Shown: one piece after another, positions 35,163-45,560 of the stretch
How positions within the stretch are numbered: the first letter of the stretch is position 1
Layout: every line of letters begins with the position of its first letter
NCBI GenBank assembly: GCA_900318445.1
Contig: ONKO01000008.1
Coordinates: 24,732 to 88,731, forward strand
Origin: an uncultured Bacteroidales bacterium
GTDB taxonomy: Bacteria > Bacteroidota > Bacteroidia > Bacteroidales > UBA932
Length of the DNA stretch: 64,000 nucleotides
Direction: 5' to 3'
Notes under the pieces: generated by a model
The model's database searches: none
The model's input: the letters and a program-made list of their open reading frames with translations, nothing else
Told to the model about the DNA's origin: nothing
Program-made: the position numbers and the translations under genes

Positions 35163-36821
35163 ATGACCCGTTTTTCTGCATTATTCAAGCTGAGCAGCCT
35201 GCTCATACTTTTGGTATGGGCAGGGGCCGGCTGCGCGCGTCTTCGCCGCGATGATGCAGAACAGCATGCCATTTCACTGGTCGTTTCCCTCAAAAATGTC
35301 GACCCTGCGCAGGAACCGGCCACCAAGATGAGTGCCGACGTCACTCAGTCCGAAGGCGTTTTCCGCGGGATAGAGCATTTGTACATCATACCCTTCAGCA
35401 CGGAAAACATGCTGGTGGAACCCCAGGATGCCCGTCTGGGCGCCCAGAATATATCCCTGGCGACCAGTGGAATTGGCAAAACGGGCCTTGTGCCCAACAA
35501 TAACTCACATTTCTTTGGCAGCGCCTTCGTCCCCAGCGGGACAAACCGGGTCCTTACTTACGGCAAGTCTCCGGACGAGGGCGAAGGCGCATCCAAAGTA
35601 TCCAAACACCTCTATGGTGTACTCAACGGCAAAAACCTTCAGGACCCTTCGAAATCGGAGGATATTTCTTTCCATCTGGAACCCATCCTTGCAGACGGGG
35701 AACCGGACGAAATGACCATAGTAGAGTCCAAGGCCGATGAGATGCTGGATCAGCTCAATACCGTCATGACCCTGATGAGGGAGAGCCAGTACGCCTCCAT
35801 CGTGAGCATACATGATGCGGTCAAAAGGGTAAACCAGATCCAGGCCTGCTCCTATGCGGTCTTCAACCAGATTCGCTCGGAGATTCAGGCTGCCCTGTGG
35901 AAGATTCCATATGAAAGTGAAGGACTGCTACAGGAAATACGCCATATCCAGGATGCATTGGGTGGTTTTTCCAACGCCATGGCCACTCTCGGAGCCTCTT
36001 TCCCCGCTAATTATGGCATACCTGAGGGATCTGTCGGCTTCTGGTGGAACGGCAAGGCTTTCATCCGCCTCATTAACAGCGTGAACATTTCTCTGGTGAA
36101 TCCGGCATCGTACTGCTATCCGCCCAGTTTGTGGTACTATGCAAACTCTGGCGTAAAGACGTCCACTTCCGATGATGTCCGGAGCGGCTACACGCAGAAC
36201 AGCCCTTCCTGGGGCGTAATCCTTGACCTTTATCGGGACGGTGATACGGTCAGCGGCATTACCCAGGCCATGGCTATCGTGGACCAGTTGCAATACGGCG
36301 TGGCTCTCATGAGGCTCAGCCTGGATGCTCCGGGCACTGAAGCCGCCAGCCTTATTGACAAATGTCCGTTGACCGGTATTATCATTGGGGAACAGAAGGA
36401 TCTGGATTACCGCTTCATGCCTGGTACGGGTGAATCCAGGTTCATCTATGACAATAATGTCAAGGGACTTTACATCGGAAACACCGGGGATGCCACCCAG
36501 ACACTGGTTCTTCAGACAAGCGTGGACCAGGATGTGCATTTTGCCCTGGAATTCACGAACACTACCGGCGTCAAGCGGTATTGCCAGCAGGGGGATATTC
36601 TTCCGTGGTGCAAGTTTTACCTTGCCGGTGTGCTTAAGGCTCCCGCCGGCGGCAGCGTTTTTACGCAGGACCATTATACCGACGTGAAAGTAAAGGTGGA
36701 AGGTCTGCAGAGTGCCTATAACACGGTCCCGGACCTCAGGTCTCCGCAGTTGGAAATTGGCGTAGTGACAGAGATGAGATGGTCTCAAATTACTCCGCAG
36801 TCCATTACGCTTGATTTTTAG
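35163..36821 (+). CDS. Second Mfa1-family fimbrillin
   Basis: A 552-aa lipoprotein (GAGC, Cys24). Paralogue of the preceding protein: PATKMSADVTQSEGVFRGIEHLYIIPF parallels its N-terminal region and YTDVKVKVEGLQSAYNTVPDLRSPQLEIGVVTEMRW its C-terminus. Its length is close to that of classic Mfa1. Six nucleotides separate the two genes. It may be the true shaft subunit, with the longer paralogue as a variant or accessory; sequence alone does not decide. Confidence 0.78.
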   Translation: MTRFSALFKLSSLLILLVWAGAGCARLRRDDAEQHAISLVVSLKNVDPAQEPATKMSADVTQSEGVFRGIEHLYIIPFSTENMLVEPQDARLGAQNISLATSGIGKTGLVPNNNSHFFGSAFVPSGTNRVLTYGKSPDEGEGASKVSKHLYGVLNGKNLQDPSKSEDISFHLEPILADGEPDEMTIVESKADEMLDQLNTVMTLMRESQYASIVSIHDAVKRVNQIQACSYAVFNQIRSEIQAALWKIPYESEGLLQEIRHIQDALGGFSNAMATLGASFPANYGIPEGSVGFWWNGKAFIRLINSVNISLVNPASYCYPPSLWYYANSGVKTSTSDDVRSGYTQNSPSWGVILDLYRDGDTVSGITQAMAIVDQLQYGVALMRLSLDAPGTEAASLIDKCPLTGIIIGEQKDLDYRFMPGTGESRFIYDNNVKGLYIGNTGDATQTLVLQTSVDQDVHFALEFTNTTGVKRYCQQGDILPWCKFYLAGVLKAPAGGSVFTQDHYTDVKVKVEGLQSAYNTVPDLRSPQLEIGVVTEMRWSQITPQSITLDF

Positions 36822-36825
36822 AAAG

Positions 36826-38535
36826 ATGACTGGCAGGATATGGCATAGAATCATGATGGCGGCGTTCGCAGCGCTGCTGGCTGTCTCTTGTCGTAGGGAG
36901 GATCCGTATATGAAGGCCGACGCCCAGCTTATGGTCTCCCTCTATATACCGGGAGCAACCATGACCCGTGCCGAGACCGGCATGGTGAATCCTCTTTCTG
37001 AGGAATTGAAATTTACTTCTCTGAGAATCTGGGCTTTCTTCTCAGATACCGGAGAACTTATCAGTTACAAATGTTTTCAGAATTCGGAAGATACGCCTCT
37101 AAACCAAACCGGTCTTCCCAATTCTACCATTACCCGCTTTGGCCTGCCGCTTTCGGGAGAAAAATTTAATCTCCTGACCGCTTCTCCGCGCCGGCCGGTA
37201 GATGTCTATGCCGTCGCGAACATAGAATCTGCGGTCTCGGCAGTGCCGGGAAAGACCGCTTCCCGTGAAGACCTTGACGGAATTATTGTGAGCAATATTG
37301 GCGGCAGCGAGCCGCTGACCCGGTCTGTCCCTGACGCCGGTCTTCCCATGTCGGGCGTGTTAAAGGGGGCGAGCGTTACGGGCGGATATCCCGTTTTGAA
37401 CATATCCACACTGAAACTTACCAGAGCGGTTTCCAAGATTCGCTTTGTGTTTTGCCAGCAGGGTATCCCTGCAACGGAAACGGAGCCTGCAGTCATTGCA
37501 AATGCTGCCTGTGAAATTCTGGGTATTTCCTTTGATGGCATCAGCGATGGCAAGGACTGCCAGATTGCTACTACCGAACGCCTGTTTACGGAGAACACGA
37601 TTGATCTGGGCGATAAGCCCGGATACGTTCCTCTTTCTGCCTCTGTCAGTGGAACCGGCGGGAATCCCATTATTCCCAACTCAAATCTTTCCGTCGTAGA
37701 AGATCCGGAATTACTGTTCTTCCGCAGCGCCGGTAACGAGGGAGAAACCGCCGAGCACTATGAATCCAGGCTGGATGCGGCGGTGTCACCGGAATCCCAG
37801 GTGGGCCCTGTTTATCTGAGGGAGACGGATAAGAGAATATCCGGGGAAATCAGGTACCGTACTTCTTCCGGCGGAGCTGTCCAGACGGCCAGTTTCTCCA
37901 TGGGTGCGGGTGATGTTTTCTCCCGCAACCATACCTGGATAGTCTATGCCTGCTTTGTCGAGGAAACCATGAAGCTGAGGCTGAAAGTCGTTGTCATGCC
38001 CTGGGACTGGGACAGTTATGTTCTGGACTACACGACTTCCTCCATCAATGTCATTCGTCGTTTCACAGTGTTTGAGGCGCCTGTCCCCAGGTTCTATAAG
38101 AAAGAAATCCGTGACAGCTTCTATGAAATCAGGTTCTGGCATACAGTGAGAATCGATGATCTGGAGGAAGAGAATTCCGTAACGGGTGAGATTATCATTG
38201 CAACGCCGGTTGGAGGTACGCTGCATGTTATACCGGTTCCACAGCCCGGCACACTGACTCCGGACGTTATTCTTGTAAGCCCGTCAACAGTACCTATATA
38301 TCCCAACTATGTGAACATGGCGAACGGACGTATAGAAGATTGCCAGATTCGTGTGACTGTAAGGTGTAATACGGATAGTTACACCCCGGAGCAGCTGGAG
38401 CAGCTGGCGGGACAATACATAGATCTTTATTTCAGTGTAGAGACTCCGGACCACAGATTTGTGGACCTTGGCTCGGAATCCATCGATTTTTATAGATTTA
38501 TTCTGGATCCCGATTGGGAATCCTATTTGGAATGA
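36826..38535 (+). CDS. Fimbrial accessory lipoprotein, Mfa-like
   Basis: A 569-aa lipoprotein (AVSC, Cys22). The early segment LMVSLYIPGATMTRAETGMVNPLSEELKFTSLRIWAF resembles minor fimbrillins (beta strand, then TRAE, then I-x-x-LRIWAF). The central part has ISTLKLTRAVSKIRFVF, a motif shared by Mfa-like and fimbrillin-like proteins; the rest is beta-rich. ATG at 36826 is preferred over a TTG at 36811 inside the previous gene. It overlaps the next gene by ATGA. A minor or tip-proximal subunit is the best guess. Confidence 0.65.
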   Translation: MTGRIWHRIMMAAFAALLAVSCRREDPYMKADAQLMVSLYIPGATMTRAETGMVNPLSEELKFTSLRIWAFFSDTGELISYKCFQNSEDTPLNQTGLPNSTITRFGLPLSGEKFNLLTASPRRPVDVYAVANIESAVSAVPGKTASREDLDGIIVSNIGGSEPLTRSVPDAGLPMSGVLKGASVTGGYPVLNISTLKLTRAVSKIRFVFCQQGIPATETEPAVIANAACEILGISFDGISDGKDCQIATTERLFTENTIDLGDKPGYVPLSASVSGTGGNPIIPNSNLSVVEDPELLFFRSAGNEGETAEHYESRLDAAVSPESQVGPVYLRETDKRISGEIRYRTSSGGAVQTASFSMGAGDVFSRNHTWIVYACFVEETMKLRLKVVVMPWDWDSYVLDYTTSSINVIRRFTVFEAPVPRFYKKEIRDSFYEIRFWHTVRIDDLEEENSVTGEIIIATPVGGTLHVIPVPQPGTLTPDVILVSPSTVPIYPNYVNMANGRIEDCQIRVTVRCNTDSYTPEQLEQLAGQYIDLYFSVETPDHRFVDLGSESIDFYRFILDPDWESYLE

Positions 38536-41210
38536 TCAGACGCTTCCTTCATATCGCCTTCCTTCTGATTGCACTCCTGGCGACGGGATGTGTAAGGGAG
38601 AATGCGTTTTCCGTTGATACCCCGGGCATCAAGCTTACAGTCCGGTGCGACGAGTCTGAACTTACCAAGGCAGATGAGACAAGGGACGGAGAGCAGTCTT
38701 ACAATGAGAATATCATCCAGTCCGTCGATTTCCTCTTTTATTCCGGAGAGAACCCTTCTTCTTCGGCAGATGCCGTTTATCACGTCCGCAAGGAACTGAG
38801 CAGGGATTCCATGCTTCCGGGCTCCTGGGAAGAAACCTTCAATCTCGTGATTAAGAGGGAAATCATCGAGACCCGTATTTTTGCCCACTCCAATCGGGCA
38901 AAGGTGTATGTCCTTGTCAACTTTGACGCTTCGTTCATCGGGGACCTGTCCCTCACTTCGAGCGAGGATCTTTCGGCGAGAAAACTCATTACGGATTTTG
39001 CTGCGTCGGAAGAGGGATATATCCAGCCCTGCTTCCAGATGGACGGAGATGCTGTTGTGGAATTGGAATATGACGAGGATGCTGCTCCCAATGTGGATGC
39101 CACAATCCTTGTGAAACGTTTTGCGTCAAAACTTACTGTCGGTTTTCATGTGGAACCCCGTGTAGAGCTTGTTCACCGGAACCATGAGCAGGATCCCAAC
39201 GAGATTTGGGAACCGGTTCTGCACACCATGCGCGTATATCTGGTGGATGGCATCAAGTCGGTAGTGCTGAGCAGTCACGACGGCATGCTCCCGGATCCGC
39301 AGACAGCAGATCCGGATCCGGAGTATTTCTCCTATAGCGGCAGCGAAACCAAACGGCCCTTTGTCCGGGATAATGGAACGGCCTATTTTGATTTCGAGAC
39401 AGTGGGTGATAAACAGTACTACACCACCTGGCCCATGTATTCTTATCCATCCACCTGGACAAGCGATATTACGAATTATTCGTCCTATACCGGCGGGCTT
39501 CCGTCGGAGCCTCCGTATTTCAAGCTGGAGATGGACTGGAAGAGACTTCCGGAAAACGGATATGACTACGACCGCCGCAAGTACTACTACAAGATTTACA
39601 TGCCGTTCAATGAACTCAAGCGTAACAACTGGTACGGCTTCTTCGTAGATGTGTCTATCCTGGGCTCCGAGACCGACGAGGGCAAGGCTGTCCTTGAACC
39701 GACGTGCTATCTGCTGGACTGGCAGAACAAGTCGTTGTCCATCAATAAATACGCCGTTATCAGCAAGGCGCGTTATCTGTCTGTGGACAAGACAAACTGG
39801 GAGATCAACAATGTGAATACGCTCGCCATTCCTTTCCTGTCCAGCCATAATGTGAAGGTGGTAGAGAAGAGTGTCAGGGCGACAAGGCCTTTTTACGGGG
39901 TTCTCGGCAATAATGGTTATGCCTTGGGTTATAATGAAAATCTTCACGCCTGGATACGGGATAATGGAGACGGCAGTTATTACCTGGATTACACGAACCA
40001 GCCGGCGGGAAGTGAAGATTGGGAGCCGTCCCACTGGCTCACCAACACTTCCACCTCCATCATTCTGGATCATCCACTGGTGAATGAGAATACCAAGAAA
40101 GACTTTGATTATTCCGTTTATACCATCGATTTTGATATTGTCCATACGGATTTGGAGAAAGGCACCTTTACTTATAACCAGTATCTGCGTCACATATCCA
40201 TTGTCCAGCGCCCCGGTATCTATATTGAAAGGCTCCGCAATTCGGATACGGAGATTGTCAGGCGTAATCCAGGTACCGGGCAGGGCCTTTATGGATACCC
40301 GGATGGCGATGAGCCCTGGGCCGACAAGCCCTGGGGATATGTCTATGTAAACGGCGGGCGTTTTATCAGGTCCGAGAAAGAGTCTCATACCGGCAATCAG
40401 GATCGATATTACTCTTTGCATACTCCTAATAATAAGCGGGAATACCAGTGGCAGACCGTGTGGTATACCGGCGGTTCCAAAGACATATTCGATATTCACG
40501 TAACGGTGCTCCCTGCCAGCTCCACCTTCGTGATTGGGGATCCCCGGGAAAACAGAGTCGATATTCTTGATGATGAAGCGAAGTATCCCGGCCTGTATAA
40601 ATTCACAATTGATGGAAAGACGGAGCAGGAAAAGCAGGATGACCAGCGCATCCTTGAGTCCATTCGTCCGCTGTCTTCGGAGATGAATCCCTATGGAACA
40701 TATCATCCGGACAGGACGAGGATTGGTTTCAACAAGGCAAAGGCCCTTTATGGAGACGAACCGTACAGGTCCCTTCGATGGTATTATCCCACAGAGAATT
40801 CTTCCCGCACAGAAAACATGGTGGCTCCCAGTTACCGCATTTCCTCTAAATTCAGCGGTATCGAATTCGGTAATCTGGACAAGAAATACGCCGAGTATCG
40901 CTGTGCAGCCTTTCAGGAAGACGGGTTCCCGGCCGGGCGCTGGCGCTTGCCTACCAAGGCAGAAATCAATTTCATCGGCATGCTCTCGGCCAAGGGGTTC
41001 TTTGAGTTCCTGTTCAATAACAATGGCGTTTACTGGTCGGCCAACGGCGCGGTGAAGGTGAGCGGAAGCAGTGTTGATCTAACCAACTCTGACACAGCCT
41101 TGCTTCGCTGCGTATATGATTCCTGGTATTGGGATAAGATTGACGGCTTGGAGGGCGACCCCCGCCAGCCGCAGCGTGATGTATTTGTCTGGGGAGATAA
41201 GGAAAGATGA
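38532..41210 (+). CDS. Large fimbrial-locus lipoprotein, possibly DUF4906-type
   Basis: An 892-aa lipoprotein (ATGC, Cys20). The N-terminal ITVR-like strand KLTVRCDESELTKADETRDGE and IQSVDFLFYSG recall fimbrillin-type proteins, as does ILVKRFASKLTVGF. The C-terminal part, ending in EFLFNNNGVYWSANGAVKV and GRWRLPTKAEINFIGML, looks like a lectin/FISUMP-like fold and matches the layout of DUF4906 proteins of Bacteroides fimbrial loci (tentative). It is translationally coupled on both sides (ATGA with both neighbours). Confidence 0.6.
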   Translation: MIRRFLHIAFLLIALLATGCVRENAFSVDTPGIKLTVRCDESELTKADETRDGEQSYNENIIQSVDFLFYSGENPSSSADAVYHVRKELSRDSMLPGSWEETFNLVIKREIIETRIFAHSNRAKVYVLVNFDASFIGDLSLTSSEDLSARKLITDFAASEEGYIQPCFQMDGDAVVELEYDEDAAPNVDATILVKRFASKLTVGFHVEPRVELVHRNHEQDPNEIWEPVLHTMRVYLVDGIKSVVLSSHDGMLPDPQTADPDPEYFSYSGSETKRPFVRDNGTAYFDFETVGDKQYYTTWPMYSYPSTWTSDITNYSSYTGGLPSEPPYFKLEMDWKRLPENGYDYDRRKYYYKIYMPFNELKRNNWYGFFVDVSILGSETDEGKAVLEPTCYLLDWQNKSLSINKYAVISKARYLSVDKTNWEINNVNTLAIPFLSSHNVKVVEKSVRATRPFYGVLGNNGYALGYNENLHAWIRDNGDGSYYLDYTNQPAGSEDWEPSHWLTNTSTSIILDHPLVNENTKKDFDYSVYTIDFDIVHTDLEKGTFTYNQYLRHISIVQRPGIYIERLRNSDTEIVRRNPGTGQGLYGYPDGDEPWADKPWGYVYVNGGRFIRSEKESHTGNQDRYYSLHTPNNKREYQWQTVWYTGGSKDIFDIHVTVLPASSTFVIGDPRENRVDILDDEAKYPGLYKFTIDGKTEQEKQDDQRILESIRPLSSEMNPYGTYHPDRTRIGFNKAKALYGDEPYRSLRWYYPTENSSRTENMVAPSYRISSKFSGIEFGNLDKKYAEYRCAAFQEDGFPAGRWRLPTKAEINFIGMLSAKGFFEFLFNNNGVYWSANGAVKVSGSSVDLTNSDTALLRCVYDSWYWDKIDGLEGDPRQPQRDVFVWGDKER

Positions 41211-44200
41211 TGAGAAGGTTGATTTCATATCTGATGGCACTGCTTGCCTTTGTCGCTTGTTCGGCCCGGCTGGAGGACGATTTCTCCGGAGGGATGGACC
41301 CGTCCCTTGAAGGCAGGCCCGTTACCTTCACTTTCTCTGTGCCCGATGTCCGTCTCGCCCCTTCTACCAAAGGTGTGGAAGGCGATGATGGCGGAATTAA
41401 CGATGGCCCATACCTGGATCCTGACAAACTGTATCTTCTCGTGTGCGGCAATACTCAGAGTATCAAGTACATAAGAAAGGCGGAAGTTGTCCTGGACGAA
41501 AATGGTAAACCTGACGTGGAAGAGATTTTGGCAAGTGAAGTGTCGGATTATCCGCTTGCAGACGGTGCGGAAAGCGTAACGATGTACAAATTCAAGGTTC
41601 AGCTTGAACTTACAGACTTGCCCCGTACGGTTCATATTCTGGGCAATATTGACGAGCAGCAGCTTATTACAGGTTCCTACGTATATCAGCTTTTACCCAC
41701 GCTCATGTCTTATGAGGGGAAACAGGCCTATTGGCAGAAGATTAACATGCCTCCCATATACCCTCTTCAGGACAGTCACGGACAGCCCGTGATGGAGGGT
41801 GGCTCTTACCTTCCTGACGCGAAAGCCGAAGCGGCAATGAAGCATATCCCCCTCATTCGAAACTATGCCAAGATTCAAGTCACGGATGCCACTGCGCCGG
41901 AAGACGGATTCCAGTTATACAGTTATGCCGTCATCTATTACCCGCAACGTGGAACGGTGACTCCGTACAGGAGCAATGTGGACAATGTCAAGGATGCTTT
42001 CGCCTTTAACAATAAAGGCGACAACTATCGTTTCAGCGGTTATGAAAGGTGCCGCTTCCAGGACCTGGACGAGGATTTGCATTATCTTGGATACCTGACT
42101 CCCAATGTCACCTTTGACCGGGAGATTCCGCCTGCATCCATGTTCGAGTTTCCGGAAACCAGCGGCGGCAGGGTCATAAAATACGACAAGAATAACCCGG
42201 ATCTGGGCTTCTATCTATATGAACGTCCTGTCCCTTCGGATAATCTGAACCCCACGTTTGTCATTATCCGCGGAAAATTTGGTGAGGGGAATGAATATTA
42301 TTACTATCGGCTGGACCTGATGGAAACAAAGACGGTGAATCATGAGTCAGTTTACCAGTATTATCCCATATTCAGGAACTTCAGATATAACATCCAGCTC
42401 AATCGTATTTCCTCCATCGGCGTCTCCACTCCCGAGGCGGCCGCCAATTCCTCCGGCGCGCAGGATATATCGGCCGATATCTCCATGAAGCATTTGGCCG
42501 ATATCTCCAACGGCCAGACGCGTCTTGTGGTAGAGCCCTTCATGGCAAAGACATATACAGGTCCCAACGAGGAAGGTTACTATTACCTTTATGCCCGTTT
42601 CTACAACGACCTCAATTCCTCGGAACCCAATGTGGACTGGGGCGCTGTTTCCGTAGAACTTGAACCGCTTGAGGACCAGTCAGAAGACATCCTTATCCTG
42701 TACGACGACGTGGGCAACGAGGTGCACAGCTTCTATCCGGCGGCGCAGACCATGGGCGGAGAACCGGGATTCAGAATTGTCCGCTTCAATACAAAGACGG
42801 CAGGCTCTCAGACCAAGACGCAGAAGATCAAGATAACAGGCCGAAACCTGTACACCCATGAAGAATTCCCCCTTTACAGGGAGGTAGAGATTACTCTGCA
42901 GAAGAAACAGACCATGACCGTCACCTGCAGCGTTCCGGAGCTTCCTCTTCAAAAGGAGGCAAGCCAGGTTGTGAATGTAACCATACCTTCCGCTTTGCCT
43001 TCATCGATTTTCCCGCTGGAGTTCACCATCGAGGCGGAGCGCCTTACCCTTACTCCGGACAACCAGGTTTCGAGCAACAATCTTCCCGTTCATTCCGGCC
43101 TCTCCATTTCGGATCACGAAGAGTATGCAGGAAAGACTACCATCCAGTACATCAGGACCCTCACGGAGGACGAGTACAGGAGTCTTCCCGTCACGGACGG
43201 TACCGTTACCTTCGCCAGCTATTTTAAGTCCAATACCAGCGTCAGTGCAACTACTGTCTGGGTAGCGAATGAATTTTTCATCAAGGGCTCTGCCTCCTTC
43301 GAAAACGTGGACGGCGTTACCGGACATTTCTACGTTCAGGCCGACAACGATTATATTGGTGGCTGCATTGTTGTCATCAACATGGACAACCTGGAGAGCA
43401 ACTACGATGAAGAAGGCTGGAAGGCATATACAAAGAATACAGCGCTGAAGATCCCCAAAGGAGTGAAAGTCTCCTTCCGTTCAACCAAGACTACAAAAGG
43501 ATTGAGCGGTAGCGACAAGTTCTACTGCTACAGTCCCGAAAGTGAAAAGACGGCGAAGGATGGCCGGTTCTCTATCGGCGGAAACATCGCCTCCCTCCTT
43601 GTGGGCGACAATTTTGGGGCGCTTGGTCCTACTCTTACCGACTGGTCTTTCCAGAACTGTTTCAGGGATCACGTGAATCTTTCAGATGCATCTGAACTGG
43701 TTTTGCCCATGGGAACTTGTCCGGATAACGGTTATAAGAACATGTTCAATGGTTGCACGGGTTTGACGGGCGCACCCCTCTTGCCTGCCACTACACTGGC
43801 GACCTCAAGCTACGAGAGCATGTTTGATGGGTGCTCCTCCCTGGCTGTTCTCCCTGACGACTTTGTGCTTCCGGCTGCCACGATGGCTAAAAATTGCTAT
43901 AAGTTCATGTTCCGGAATTCCGGGCTTACGAAGGCTCCGGCCCTCAAGGCAACTACGTTGGCGGAATCTTGCTATTACGGCATGTTTGCCGGGTGTACCT
44001 CCCTGTCAACCTCTTCGAGCCCTGTCCTTTTGCCGGCTTCAAAACTGGAGACGAATTGTTACATGGAAATGTTCAATGGCGCAACCGGAGTGAATGAGGT
44101 CATTTGTCTGGCAACGGATAGGTCTGCGGGCGGTTGTACGACAAGATGGTTGCAAAATGTGGCTGTGTCCGGTACATTCTGGGCGCCTTCAGGCGTAACC

Positions 44201-44305
44201 TGGGGCACGGGTGTGAGCGCTGTTCCGACCAGCTGGGTGATGAAGGATTATGCGGTTCCGATATTCCCGGACGATCCTCCGTTTGTGGGTGAAATCGATT
44301 TATAG
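41207..44305 (+). CDS. Fimbrial tip-adhesin candidate with C-terminal BspA-like repeats
   Basis: A 1032-aa lipoprotein (FVAC, Cys18), the largest of the operon. The N-terminal 450 residues are fimbrillin-like (VTFTFSVPDVRLAPSTKGVEG, KLYLLVCGNT). The middle is beta-rich. The last 190 residues hold about five units of the pattern C/S-Y-x-x-MF-x-G-C-x-x-L with intervening P-A-x-x-LP or PATTLA (GYKNMFNGCTGL, SSYESMFDGCSSL, NCYKFMFRNSGL, SCYYGMFAGCTSL, NCYMEMFNGATGV). They end in a W-L-x-NV-x-x-SGTFWAP capping segment. These resemble BspA/DUF285-type leucine-rich repeats used in adhesion. The same module recurs at 45561-47222 and in a fragment at 49923-50358. Confidence 0.65.
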   Translation: MMRRLISYLMALLAFVACSARLEDDFSGGMDPSLEGRPVTFTFSVPDVRLAPSTKGVEGDDGGINDGPYLDPDKLYLLVCGNTQSIKYIRKAEVVLDENGKPDVEEILASEVSDYPLADGAESVTMYKFKVQLELTDLPRTVHILGNIDEQQLITGSYVYQLLPTLMSYEGKQAYWQKINMPPIYPLQDSHGQPVMEGGSYLPDAKAEAAMKHIPLIRNYAKIQVTDATAPEDGFQLYSYAVIYYPQRGTVTPYRSNVDNVKDAFAFNNKGDNYRFSGYERCRFQDLDEDLHYLGYLTPNVTFDREIPPASMFEFPETSGGRVIKYDKNNPDLGFYLYERPVPSDNLNPTFVIIRGKFGEGNEYYYYRLDLMETKTVNHESVYQYYPIFRNFRYNIQLNRISSIGVSTPEAAANSSGAQDISADISMKHLADISNGQTRLVVEPFMAKTYTGPNEEGYYYLYARFYNDLNSSEPNVDWGAVSVELEPLEDQSEDILILYDDVGNEVHSFYPAAQTMGGEPGFRIVRFNTKTAGSQTKTQKIKITGRNLYTHEEFPLYREVEITLQKKQTMTVTCSVPELPLQKEASQVVNVTIPSALPSSIFPLEFTIEAERLTLTPDNQVSSNNLPVHSGLSISDHEEYAGKTTIQYIRTLTEDEYRSLPVTDGTVTFASYFKSNTSVSATTVWVANEFFIKGSASFENVDGVTGHFYVQADNDYIGGCIVVINMDNLESNYDEEGWKAYTKNTALKIPKGVKVSFRSTKTTKGLSGSDKFYCYSPESEKTAKDGRFSIGGNIASLLVGDNFGALGPTLTDWSFQNCFRDHVNLSDASELVLPMGTCPDNGYKNMFNGCTGLTGAPLLPATTLATSSYESMFDGCSSLAVLPDDFVLPAATMAKNCYKFMFRNSGLTKAPALKATTLAESCYYGMFAGCTSLSTSSSPVLLPASKLETNCYMEMFNGATGVNEVICLATDRSAGGCTTRWLQNVAVSGTFWAPSGVTWGTGVSAVPTSWVMKDYAVPIFPDDPPFVGEIDL

Positions 44306-44320
44306 CGGGGAGGGATGATT

Positions 44321-45556
44321 ATGAAAAAAGGATTATTGATTGTTGTCACTGCGCTGCTTGCGCTTTCTTCCTGCTGGAAAGAGACTCCGGCAGTGGAAGA
44401 AGGATGCACCTACGCGTTGTCTTCCCTGCGCTTTGAGCTTGTGATTGACCGTGCCGAAACCAAGGGTATCAAGACGGGCTGGGAGAGCGGGGACAAGGTA
44501 TTTGTCTTTTTCTCGGGAGTGACGAACGCGTATGTGACCCTGTCATTTGATGGGAGCGGCTGGTCATCTTCTCCCAGTAGTGGCATGGCCCGATTGACCC
44601 AGACGGGAGTATTGACAGCTGTTTATCTGCCGTATGTGGGAAATGTGCTTCCTGAGTATTCCGACGGCTGGCATTTTGCCGCCGTGTCTGAATCCTATTT
44701 CCTGAAGGCGGATAAGGTAGAGTATTACATTGTGGATCAGGATCATCAGGGCGCTACGCTGGGCGCCAGGCTGGCCATGACCAAGGCGAACGATGAAAGT
44801 GCCCAGTTTTTTGTTCCCAAGGCGCCGGAACAGAACGAGACCATGCGTCTGGCTTGCAATGTAGTGACGCCCACGGGACTTGCCGGCATAGCTTCGGACG
44901 GAACCGTTACATCCTCCGGGGGCTCGCAAGGCGCCTGGATGACGGGTTATCCCGCAACAGTTGCCGGGGAAGAGGGCTTCTATTTCTACGGAATGATAGC
45001 CGATGCCCCGGGCCCGGATACCTACTTCGCCCTGAAAGATGCCGATGGCACTTACTACAAGCATTATTATAAGGGGAATACGACACTGCTGCCCCGCAGG
45101 TCTTATCAGCTCCCGGTTTTTGCTGACTGGTCCGGTGTGGGGGCCGATGTTCCGGCGAATGTCGGAGGATATCTGTGGTATAGTCTGAATGATGGCGCGT
45201 CTTCTCCTCTGGAGACAGGAACCCCGTCTGCTGTTCAGCCTCAGCCGTCCGGTCAGAAGCTTATCCCTTCTAAAACGGCGTGGGAAGGATTGCTGGATTC
45301 CCAGAAAGCGGTCCAGGTTCCTATGACAATTGACGGAGTGTCTGGCGTTCTGATGGTGGACAAGCTTGCCCCTTCCCAGTATTTCTTCCTGCATGAAGGA
45401 GATTATTGGAGCTCGGCAACCGGATTCTTCTTCCGGGTTTCGCCCGGCGGAACCTGTACCGTCGAATCCGGCACTCCGGAATCGGCCTATGTACGAGCCA
45501 TTTTGGATGTAAGCAGTGGAAACATCATCGATCCAATCAATGGTGGAGATATTTAA
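44321..45556 (+). CDS. Fimbrillin-family lipoprotein
   Basis: A 411-aa lipoprotein (LSSC, Cys18). Fimbrillin-like N-terminal part: RAETKGIKTGWESGDKVFVFFSG, the characteristic T-K...W-E-x-GD-x-x-x-VF motif, and later LPRRSYQLPVF. The C-terminal 100 residues (GQKLIPSKTAWEGLLDS, then YFFLHEGDYWSSATGFFFRVS) form a FISUMP/DUF1566-like end. An AGCGGGGAGGG stretch lies 7 nt upstream of the ATG at 44321, a rare good Shine-Dalgarno, so this start was preferred over 44315. Minor subunit of the fimbrial operon. Confidence 0.65.
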   Translation: MKKGLLIVVTALLALSSCWKETPAVEEGCTYALSSLRFELVIDRAETKGIKTGWESGDKVFVFFSGVTNAYVTLSFDGSGWSSSPSSGMARLTQTGVLTAVYLPYVGNVLPEYSDGWHFAAVSESYFLKADKVEYYIVDQDHQGATLGARLAMTKANDESAQFFVPKAPEQNETMRLACNVVTPTGLAGIASDGTVTSSGGSQGAWMTGYPATVAGEEGFYFYGMIADAPGPDTYFALKDADGTYYKHYYKGNTTLLPRRSYQLPVFADWSGVGADVPANVGGYLWYSLNDGASSPLETGTPSAVQPQPSGQKLIPSKTAWEGLLDSQKAVQVPMTIDGVSGVLMVDKLAPSQYFFLHEGDYWSSATGFFFRVSPGGTCTVESGTPESAYVRAILDVSSGNIIDPINGGDI

Positions 45557-45560
45557 TTCG